A program made the position numbers and the translations under genes. The notes beneath the pieces were generated by a model. That model had not been told where the DNA came from. It searched no databases and saw only the letters and a program-made list of their open reading frames with translations. Below, one piece after another: positions 57,781 to 64,000 of a DNA stretch of 64,000 nt. The stretch lies in assembly GCF_023699475.1 (NCBI RefSeq), contig NZ_JALXFV010000003.1, positions 95,739-159,738 on the forward strand. The letters are read 5' to 3'. The stretch is from Halomarina rubra (GTDB lineage: Archaea; Halobacteriota; Halobacteria; Halobacteriales; Haloarculaceae). How positions within the stretch are numbered: position 1 is the first letter of the stretch; the number at the start of each line of letters is the position of its first letter.

Positions 57781-59292
57781 ATGTCCGACGGACCGACAAC
57801 GATTAACAGCCCAGTTGCCATGACCGAACCAATGGGAGTCATCGAGGACACGTACGCGGACCTCGACACCGACGTCTCGGAGGAGGAGTTCCGCGAGGCT
57901 GTCGAGCAGAAAGTCGAGCAGATGGACGGGTTAGCAGACGAGGAGACCGCCGCGATGCTCATCGCGCACGAGCTGAGCGAGGACGAGGTCAACGGTATCG
58001 CCGACATCGAGCCGGGGATGGAGGAGGTGAAGTTCCTCGGGAAGATCGTCAGCGTCGGCGACGTGCGGACGTTCGAGCGCGACGACGGCGAGGGGCAGGT
58101 GCTCAACCTGGAGGTCGCCGACGAGACCGGTCGTGTCCGCGTCGCGCTGTGGGACCAGGACGCCGCGAACGCCGAGGAAGAACTCGCACCGGGCGACGTG
58201 CTACGCATCAAGGGCCGCCCCAAGGAGGGGTACAACGGCCTCGAAGTGTCGGCCAGTCGCGTCGAGGGCGACCAGGACGCGACCATCGACGTCGACCTCG
58301 CCGAGGACGGGACCATCGAGTCGCTCTCGCTGGGTCAGAGCGACGTGAGCGTCCGCGGGAAGGTGCTGGGCGTCGAACCCGTCCGCACGTTCGACCGCAA
58401 CGACGGCTCGGAGGGGCGCGTCTCGAACCTCGTCCTCGGCGACGAGACTGGCCGCGTGCGCGTCACGATGTGGGACGAGCAGGCCGACACCGTCGAGGAG
58501 CTCTCGGAGGGCATCTCCGTCGAGATAGTCGACGGCTACGTGCGTGACCGCGACGGCACGCTCGAACTCCACGTCGGCTCGCGCGGGGCAATCAAGGAAC
58601 TCACCGAGAGCGTCGCCTACGTCCCCGAGACGACGAACATCGCCGACCTGGAGATGGGCGACACCGTCGACATCGCCGGCGTCGTCCGTTCGGCGGACCC
58701 GAAGCGCACCTTCGACCGCGACGACGGCTCGGAGGGGCAGGTCCGGAACGTCCGCGTGCAGGACAAGAGCGGCGACATTCGCGTCGCGATGTGGGGCGAG
58801 AAGGCCGACGCCGACATCGGGCCGGGCGACGAGGTGCTGTTCGCCGACGTCGAGGTCAAAGACGGCTGGCAGGACGACCTCGAAGCCTCCGCCGGGTGGC
58901 GGTCGACCGTGTCGGTGCTCGAAGACGGTGCGACGGACGCGGGCGACGTTGCGCCTGAATCGGCGAGCAGGGGAAGCGGTGGCGGCAGCGACAGCGGCGG
59001 CCAGCAGTCGACGGGCCTCTCGGCGTTCGCCTCCGACGACGGCGGGGACGAGACGTCGACGAGCAGTGAGTCGGAGGCCGACGGAGATGACGCCGAGACG
59101 AGCGGCGACGCGAGCGACGGCGGGCCGACGGAGTTCACCGGGACCGTCGTCCAGACGGGCGACCCCGTGATGCTCGACGACGGTTCGGAGACGCTCACCG
59201 TCGACACCGACGCGGACGTGCGACTCGGCCAGGAGGTGACCGTCCGCGGGCGACTCGTCGACGGTCGACTGGAGGCCGACGACGTGTTCTGA
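57781..59292 (+). CDS. Single-stranded DNA-binding protein, RPA-like, multiple OB folds
   Basis: 503 residues. Three similar OB folds (about 84-170, 188-275, 293-380), each with the pattern VRTFERDDGEGQVLNLEVADETGRVRVALWD, and a short C-terminal OB-like unit (455-503) after an acidic Ser/Gly/Asp linker. No zinc finger is present. Protects single-stranded DNA in replication and repair. In-frame ATGs at 57820 and 57832 (MGVIEDTYADLD) are possible starts, the latter resembling family N-termini. Confidence 0.88.
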   Translation: MSDGPTTINSPVAMTEPMGVIEDTYADLDTDVSEEEFREAVEQKVEQMDGLADEETAAMLIAHELSEDEVNGIADIEPGMEEVKFLGKIVSVGDVRTFERDDGEGQVLNLEVADETGRVRVALWDQDAANAEEELAPGDVLRIKGRPKEGYNGLEVSASRVEGDQDATIDVDLAEDGTIESLSLGQSDVSVRGKVLGVEPVRTFDRNDGSEGRVSNLVLGDETGRVRVTMWDEQADTVEELSEGISVEIVDGYVRDRDGTLELHVGSRGAIKELTESVAYVPETTNIADLEMGDTVDIAGVVRSADPKRTFDRDDGSEGQVRNVRVQDKSGDIRVAMWGEKADADIGPGDEVLFADVEVKDGWQDDLEASAGWRSTVSVLEDGATDAGDVAPESASRGSGGGSDSGGQQSTGLSAFASDDGGDETSTSSESEADGDDAETSGDASDGGPTEFTGTVVQTGDPVMLDDGSETLTVDTDADVRLGQEVTVRGRLVDGRLEADDVF

Positions 59293-59309
59293 GCCGGCGG
59301 TTCTCACTA

Positions 59310-60266
59310 CTATTCGAGCGCAGAGAGCCGTCGGTCCATCTCGGATTCGACCCAGTCGGCGAGGGCCGCCGGGGACTCCTCGACGAACTCCAGGTAGTTG
59401 TCGAAGAAGCCCGACCAGCTGAGGAACCACACCGCACGGTAGAGCGCGACGCGTTCGTCGTAGCCCGCCGGGAGGCCACCGGCCGTCTCGCGGTAGCCGT
59501 CGAGGTACGCGTCGACGATGGCGTCGGGGGCGTCGTCGCGCACGCCGACGAGGTAGTACCGGCCGCGAGTGACGTCCCAGACGGGGTCGCCGACCTGGGC
59601 GATCTCCCAGTCGAGAAACCCCACCGTCTCCTCGTCGACGAAGCAGTTCGCTCTGGCCGTGTCGGTGTGGAGCAGCGCTGTGGGCGCGGCGTCGAGCGAC
59701 CCCCGGTGTGTCTCGACGGCGTCGGAGACCGCGTCGAAGTGGTGGTCGAACCGGTCGGACGGACTGTACTCGCGGTACCACTCGATCCAGTCGCGGAGCA
59801 CGTCGGTCCACGGCGCGGTGTCGAGGTCGAGGCCGTCGGCGTCGCCACCGAGGATGCGGCCGGCCCGCTCGAAGCGCTCGGCGTGGAGACGGGCGAGCGA
59901 GGCACCGACCTGCCGGGCGAGGGTGGCCCGCTCTTCGGTACGCGCCTCGGACCATGACTCCAGTAGCGTCGGCCCGTCGACCGGGTCGGTGACGAGGTAC
60001 GGCACGGTCGCGTCGGGGTCGCAGACGCGGACGGTCGGAACCGGGACGGCGCGGTTCGCCCCGACGTACTCGACGACCGCTCGCTCCCGGACGATACGGG
60101 TGGCGTCGCCGTCGGTCGCGACCTTCAGGTAGACCTGCTCGTCGTCGCCGAAGGTGACTCGGACCGTCTCGTTGCGGTGGTTCCACGACGGACCGGTCGT
60201 GTCCACCGTGGCGACCTCACGGTCGGGGAAGGCGCAGTCGAGGGCCGTCGCGAGGCGGTCGTCCAT
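59310..60266 (-). CDS. Aminoglycoside-phosphotransferase-like kinase
   Basis: 318 residues of the APH/choline-kinase fold: VYLKVATDGDATRIVRE (ATP lysine), VPYLVTDPVDGPTL, the catalytic loop LLHTDTARANCFV (HxD...N) and the DFG-like VGFLDWEIAQVGDPVWD. Phosphorylates an unknown small molecule; resistance is not implied. ATG 60266. Divergent from the histone gene. Confidence 0.87.
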   Translation of the reverse strand: MDDRLATALDCAFPDREVATVDTTGPSWNHRNETVRVTFGDDEQVYLKVATDGDATRIVRERAVVEYVGANRAVPVPTVRVCDPDATVPYLVTDPVDGPTLLESWSEARTEERATLARQVGASLARLHAERFERAGRILGGDADGLDLDTAPWTDVLRDWIEWYREYSPSDRFDHHFDAVSDAVETHRGSLDAAPTALLHTDTARANCFVDEETVGFLDWEIAQVGDPVWDVTRGRYYLVGVRDDAPDAIVDAYLDGYRETAGGLPAGYDERVALYRAVWFLSWSGFFDNYLEFVEESPAALADWVESEMDRRLSALE

Positions 60267-60387
60267 GGTCGGGCGTCCCGCGCGTCGGTCAAGCGTCTTG
60301 TGGAGCCGTGTGGAACACCCACACAGAGCCTCTCGCGCCGACTGGCGGGAGGAGGCGGTCGGTCCTGTCGCGTGCTCACGCGGAACG

Positions 60388-60393
60388 CTTAAG
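60388..60393 (+). promoter_or_regulatory. TATA-like box of the histone-HDAC operon
   Basis: CTTAAG, 24 nt before the histone ATG at 60418; fits a leaderless start. Confidence 0.35.
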
Positions 60394-60417
60394 GCTGCAA
60401 CACTCCCGTGGCACGGT

Positions 60418-60915
60418 ATGAGCGTCGAGCTTCCGTTCGCGCCGGTGGACGCTATCATCCGGCGAAACGCGGGGGACCTCCGGGTGAGCGCCGACGCCGC
60501 GGAGGCGCTCGCTCGGCGCATCCAGACGCACGGCGCGACCCTCGCCACCGCCGCCGCCGACCGCGCGACCGACGACGGCCGCAAGACGCTGATGGCCGAG
60601 GACTTCGGCCGGGCGGCGTCCGACGGCGGCACACCCCGGGACACACCACGGGAGGCGGCGGACGGGGCCGACGCCCCGACCGAAGAACCGACCCTGCCCA
60701 TCGCGCCCGTCGACCGCATCGCTCGACTCGACATCGACGACCGCTATCGCGTCTCGCGGGAGGCGCGCGTCGAACTGGCGACCGTCCTCGAAGCGTACGC
60801 CGAGGACGTCGCGGCCGCCGCGGCCGTCCTCGCCCACCACGCCGACCGTCGGACGGTCATCGCCGCCGACGTCGAGACGTACTTCGACCTCGACGACTAC
60901 TTCCCACCCGGATGA
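60418..60915 (+). CDS. Doublet histone (two fused histone folds)
   Basis: 165 residues. First fold about 1-65 (LPFAPVDAIIRRNAGDLRVSADAAEALARRIQ ... GRKTLMAEDF), an acidic Asp/Thr/Pro linker 66-95, then a second fold 98-160 (LPIAPVDRIARLDIDDRYRVSREARVELATVLEAYAEDVAA ... RRTVIAADVETYF). Haloarchaea typically have such end-to-end doublets; this linker looks long. Its stop overlaps the deacetylase start (ATGA). Confidence 0.92.
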   Translation: MSVELPFAPVDAIIRRNAGDLRVSADAAEALARRIQTHGATLATAAADRATDDGRKTLMAEDFGRAASDGGTPRDTPREAADGADAPTEEPTLPIAPVDRIARLDIDDRYRVSREARVELATVLEAYAEDVAAAAAVLAHHADRRTVIAADVETYFDLDDYFPPG

Positions 60916-61913
60916 GGTTCGCCTACCGGGAGGTCTGTCTCGACCACGACACCGGCCCACGCCACCCCGAGCGGCCGGACCGTCTGCGTGCCATCCGCCG
61001 GGCGCTCTCGCGACACCACGGCGTCGAGTACGCCACCCCCGACGACGCCAGCGTCGGGGCCGTCGAGGCCGTCCACGACGCCGACTACGTCGAGGCCGTC
61101 CGGGAGTTCTGTGCGGACGGCGGTGGGTCGTGGGACGCCGACACCGTCGCCGTCGAGGCGACCTGGGACGCCGCTCTCGCCAGCGCGGGGGCAGCCCAGT
61201 GGGTCGCCGAGGAGGCCCTCGACGGCGCTGACGGCAACGACACGCCGTTCTCGCTCGGGCGACCGCCCGGACACCACGCCGTCTACGACGACGCCATGGG
61301 GTTCTGTTTCTTCAACAACGTCGCCGTCGCCGCGCAGGCCGCTCTCGACGCTGGTGCCGACGGCGTCGCGGTCCTCGACTGGGACGTCCACCACGGCAAC
61401 GGCACGCAGGACATCTTCTACGACCGCGACGACGTGCTCTACGCCTCGCTCCACGAACAGGGGCTCTACCCCGGCACCGGCGCGGCCGACGAGACCGGCG
61501 AGAGCGACGGCGAGCGGGCGACGATGAACCTCCCGTTCCCCGCCGGGAGCGGCGACGCCGAGTACGTCGACGCGCTCGACCGGGCGGTGTTCCCCGCCAT
61601 CGAGCGCATGGACCCCGACCTGTTCCTCCTCAGCGCCGGGTTCGACGCCCACGAACGCGACCCCATCTCCCGGATGCGTGTCTCGACGGAGGGCTACGGC
61701 CTGCTCGCTCAACGCTGTCGTGACTTCGCTGCGGACAACGACGTCGCGCTCGGCTACGTGCTCGAAGGCGGCTACGGCCTGGAGTGTCTCGCCGAGTCCA
61801 TCGGCACCATCCAGGAGGTGTACATGGGCAAGGAGCCGGTGACGCCCGACGGGGACGCCGACGACGGCGCTCGGTCGGTCGTCGACGACCTCGTCGAGCG
61901 GTTCGACCTCTGA
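60912..61913 (+). CDS. Histone-deacetylase-family protein (class II-like)
   Basis: 333 residues. Catalytic GRPPGHHA (H121, H122), zinc ligands D158 and H160 in LDWDVHHGNGTQ and D245 in SAGFDAH, and the substrate Tyr in LEGGYGLE. N-terminus HDTGPRHPERPDRLRAIRRAL is typical. Removes acyl groups from lysines or polyamines; the overlap with the histone gene makes histone or another chromatin protein a natural candidate target. Confidence 0.93.
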   Translation: MRFAYREVCLDHDTGPRHPERPDRLRAIRRALSRHHGVEYATPDDASVGAVEAVHDADYVEAVREFCADGGGSWDADTVAVEATWDAALASAGAAQWVAEEALDGADGNDTPFSLGRPPGHHAVYDDAMGFCFFNNVAVAAQAALDAGADGVAVLDWDVHHGNGTQDIFYDRDDVLYASLHEQGLYPGTGAADETGESDGERATMNLPFPAGSGDAEYVDALDRAVFPAIERMDPDLFLLSAGFDAHERDPISRMRVSTEGYGLLAQRCRDFAADNDVALGYVLEGGYGLECLAESIGTIQEVYMGKEPVTPDGDADDGARSVVDDLVERFDL

Positions 61914-61952
61914 GCAGGCGACGGTTCGAGACCCCCACCCCAGCACACCGTG

Positions 61953-63350
61953 TCAGGGCCGCGGGTCGAAGTACGCCGCCAACTGCCCGCCGAACGCGTC
62001 GACCAGCGTCACGCACTCCTCGCCGACGAGCACGTCGTACCCCTCCCGGAGCGAACGCTCGACCCCCACGCCGAGGCGCACCTCGAACAGCGCCGATTCG
62101 AGCAGGTCGCGGGCGGTGCGGTAGGGGCGCTCGCGTTCGACGACGTACCGCCCGCCGTCGAGGAACGGGCCGTACGTCTCCCCGTCGTCGGCGTAGGCGT
62201 CGTAGAAGCCCGTCGCGTGCTCGCCGACGTCGACGGGCGGCCCGTCGTGGCGCTCGATTCGCGGGCGTTCGACGACCGCACACTCACAGAACAACACGGC
62301 GTCACCCCACGTCGCGTCGCTGGGGTCCCCGTTCGCGTCCGCGGCGGCGTCGGGCGCGGCCCACGCGTCAGCGCGAAGCACGTCGAACCCGTTGCGGTCG
62401 AGCGCGCCGACGACACCCGCCAGCGACTTCTCCAGTTGGGGGTACAGTTGGTCCTCGACGACGTCTGGCGCGTCGAAGCGGACCGCGACCGGGTGGGTAC
62501 CACGTCGGTCGAGGTGGTCGCGGACCTCGGACTCGGTCAGCGGGTCGGCAGCACGCGGCTCGAAGGCCGACTCGTCGGGGGCGGCGAGGAACTCCCGAGC
62601 GTAGTGGGTGAGACGGGCGACGTTCCGCGCCGAACAGACCGCCGCGACGTTCCGGTCGGGGTCGGTCGGGTCGACAACGACCAGCGGGTCGTCGTGGTCG
62701 CGGGTGGCGTGCCCTTCCGGGTCGAGTTCGACGGGCGGGTGCCAGTCGGCGGCGGCGGCGAGCAACTGGCGAAAGCCGCCGTACTCGACGACGAGCAGTT
62801 CGGTGAGGTAGCCCGAGAACCCCTTCGTCCGGAGGTCGCTGCCGTACGCGCCGACGCCCTTCAAGAACGCCTTGGCGAGACGGACCTCCCGGGCGAGGTC
62901 GTCGTCGATGCGGTCGAGCAGGTAGGCGTTGTGGAACGGCGTGCGGTCGACCGCCGACTGGATGTCCGGCGCGGTCGGCACCCGATAGCAGGGGACGCAG
63001 TCGACGTCGAACCCCTCGACGCGCCCCTTGATGTAGGGGTGTTCGGCGTACTCCTCGCGGCCGTCGGGGACCGCGGCGCGGCCGACCTGGAGGCCGTACG
63101 CTTCGAGGTCCGCTCGCGAGAGGTCCGGCGGGAAGCGAACGAACACGTCGATGTCGCGGTCGCCGGCGAGCCACGTCCCGCGGGCGGTCGAGCCGACCTG
63201 CACCACGTCGGCCGCGACCGGAAGGTCGGCGATGGCCGTCTCCGCGCGCTCGACGACGCGCTCGGCCACCGCGGCGAGACGCTCGCGTTCGGCCGCGTCG
63301 GGCGTGACGCGCTCGTCGACGGCCGCGACGACGCGTTCGAACTCGTCCAT
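61953..63350 (-). CDS. cca: CCA-adding enzyme (archaeal tRNA nucleotidyltransferase)
   Basis: 465 residues. Nucleotidyltransferase core GSTARGTWLAGDRDIDVFV (catalytic D66, D68; GS 53-54), YAEHPYIKGRVEGFDVDCVPCYRV with the third Asp, then VRLAKAFLKGVGAYGSDLRTKGFSGYLTELLV. The C-terminal tail domain continues to VTLVDAFGGQLAAYF. Class I archaeal CCA enzyme of normal length; it adds CCA to tRNAs, none of which here encode it. Divergent from tRNA-Asn. Confidence 0.94.
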   Translation of the reverse strand: MDEFERVVAAVDERVTPDAAERERLAAVAERVVERAETAIADLPVAADVVQVGSTARGTWLAGDRDIDVFVRFPPDLSRADLEAYGLQVGRAAVPDGREEYAEHPYIKGRVEGFDVDCVPCYRVPTAPDIQSAVDRTPFHNAYLLDRIDDDLAREVRLAKAFLKGVGAYGSDLRTKGFSGYLTELLVVEYGGFRQLLAAAADWHPPVELDPEGHATRDHDDPLVVVDPTDPDRNVAAVCSARNVARLTHYAREFLAAPDESAFEPRAADPLTESEVRDHLDRRGTHPVAVRFDAPDVVEDQLYPQLEKSLAGVVGALDRNGFDVLRADAWAAPDAAADANGDPSDATWGDAVLFCECAVVERPRIERHDGPPVDVGEHATGFYDAYADDGETYGPFLDGGRYVVERERPYRTARDLLESALFEVRLGVGVERSLREGYDVLVGEECVTLVDAFGGQLAAYFDPRP

Positions 63351-63482
63351 GCCCGCAGGTTCCCGCCGCGAGCGGAAAGCGTGTCGGTCCGCAGAGCGCC
63401 CGGGGTGCGTGCTATGATTGCCCACGCCGTGCCGCGACCGAAGCGAAAGCCCTATTGTTCGAATCGCGTTACTCGGAGGTAA

Positions 63483-63555
63483 GCCGTCATAGCTCAGCTG
63501 GTAGAGCACCTGGTTGTTACCCAGGTTGTCCCAGGTTCGAGCCCTGGTGACGGCG
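63483..63555 (+). tRNA. tRNA-Asn (anticodon GTT)
   Basis: Acceptor GCCGTCA/TGACGGC, discriminator G, D-arm AGCTCAGCTGGTAGAGC, anticodon arm CCTGG-TTGTTAC-CCAGG (anticodon GTT), T-arm CCAGG-TTCGAGC-CCTGG. No intron. Unlike tRNA-Val and tRNA-Arg, no 3' copies follow it. Confidence 0.96.
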
Positions 63556-63689
63556 CTCCTCGAACTCTCACGTCGCTCTAGTTGCCGAGCGGTGACACCG
63601 TGTGTCGTCAATGTCAGTCAGCCGGACCGTACTCCGCTCCGTCTTGCGAACTGCCGTCCCGACGAACGGATTGAGCCCAATCACTCTCC

Positions 63690-63790
63690 ACCCTCCCGGA
63701 ATAATATTTCACAACCGGAAATTGTTCACATATAATCTATTCCGTTAATTTTCAGTTGATTCTAGATTAGATATATACACTAGAGAGGTG
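63690..63790 (+). promoter_or_regulatory. AT-rich promoter region of the last gene
   Basis: GC falls sharply between about 63700 and 63785, with several TATA-like runs (ATATAATC, AGATATATAC). The last one lies 20-30 nt before the ATG at 63804. Confidence 0.45.
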
Positions 63791-63803
63791 TCGTCAAACC
63801 TGG

Positions 63804-64000
63804 ATGACTCGAGAAAACGATTCCCGTGCCAAGGATTCGTCAGCCGACCACACAGTCTCTCGTCGAGACTACCTCCGACTGTCAGGAGCCGCTGCAGGGG
63901 GCGCACTTGGGGTTTCCGCGAGTGGTATCGCGAGCGCGAGAGAAGAACGCGGTATCACATTCGACCGTGTTATCGACGCGGTAGACGACCTCGGACTTGA
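63804..64000 (+). CDS. N-terminus of a Tat-exported protein (cut by the window end)
   Basis: 65 codons visible. Twin-arginine signal HTVSRRDYLRLSGAAAGGAL with the hydrophobic stretch ending at an Ala-x-Ala-type site (IASA), then GITFDRVIDAVDDLGL. A start like FDRV-DAVDDLG is seen in haloarchaeal secreted right-handed beta-helix proteins, but too little is present to be sure. Codon use is less GC-biased than in neighbours. Confidence 0.72.
   Translation, partial: MTRENDSRAKDSSADHTVSRRDYLRLSGAAAGGALGVSASGIASAREERGITFDRVIDAVDDLGL

Noticed and set aside
1-64000. CRISPR arrays
   Set aside because: No regularly spaced direct repeats of 24-40 bp with unique spacers were seen.

Overview
The window is chromosomal DNA from a haloarchaeon (class Halobacteria). 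The evidence is GC-rich coding DNA with very acidic proteins, a halobacterial transducer with CheW/CheY/CheA, bacterio-opsin-activator-type (HTH-10) regulators, a CCT-type thermosome, a doublet histone, archaeal CCA-adding enzyme, RPA, aIF2-beta with a TRAM tail, twin-arginine lipoproteins and apparently leaderless promoters (TATA boxes about 25-30 nt before start codons). I cannot assign a genus.

Layout. 1-4.2 kb: chemotaxis operon on the minus strand (transducer, cheW, cheY, start of cheA). 4.5-6.0 kb: two divergent HTH-10 regulators. 6.2-11.7 kb: a complete branched-chain-amino-acid/urea type ABC importer (binding lipoprotein, two ATPases, two permeases) followed by a remnant of an acyl-CoA-synthetase-like gene. 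12-13.6 kb: two PadR-like regulators and small membrane proteins, including an unlisted-size 43-residue protein with ten cysteines. 13.9-19 kb: a tightly packed operon joining a Tat beta-propeller lipoprotein, a metal-permease with a YHS-like cysteine domain, an MFS-like protein and an orphan heme-copper oxidase subunit I. 19-25 kb: DUF389 membrane pair, zinc proteins, and a MinD-like/CobQ-like operon. 25-34.6 kb: peroxiredoxin, winged-helix regulator, thermosome, HAD phosphatase, Mrr-like protein, small helical paralogues, CDGSH ferredoxin, SDR, and tRNA-Val with tandem 3' fragments. 34.6-41 kb: a DUF7519/DUF58/DUF7269/DUF4129 envelope operon, divergent HtpX and a DUF192 protein. 41-48.6 kb: ABC exporter, small stress-type proteins, creatininase-family enzyme, MptD, aIF2-beta, HAD and an Azf-like dehydrogenase. 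48.6-53.8 kb: a stretch of atypical composition with an SLC13-RCK transporter, two DUF5789 paralogues, orphan sequence and a broken htpX. 53.8-63.6 kb: housekeeping (DUF309, MaoC, Tat secreted protein, tRNA-Arg, RPA, phosphotransferase, histone-HDAC pair, cca, tRNA-Asn). 63.8-64 kb: the start of a Tat-exported protein behind an AT-rich promoter.

Most genes form operons with 1-4 nt stop/start overlaps (ATGA, GTGA, TGATG), so translational coupling is the rule. The non-coding signals I rate highest are three small tRNA-like elements (T-arm stacked on an acceptor-like stem, with the D-arm missing), tandem 3' copies of tRNA-Val and tRNA-Arg, and a family of intergenic hairpins with unrelated arms but a shared 11-nt loop (TCRYTNCRYTC). 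The gene-level items I rate highest are the orphan oxidase/metal-permease operon, the cysteine-rich 43-residue protein, and a P-loop-defective CobQ-like protein next to a MinD ATPase. All assignments are from reading the sequence; no database search was run.
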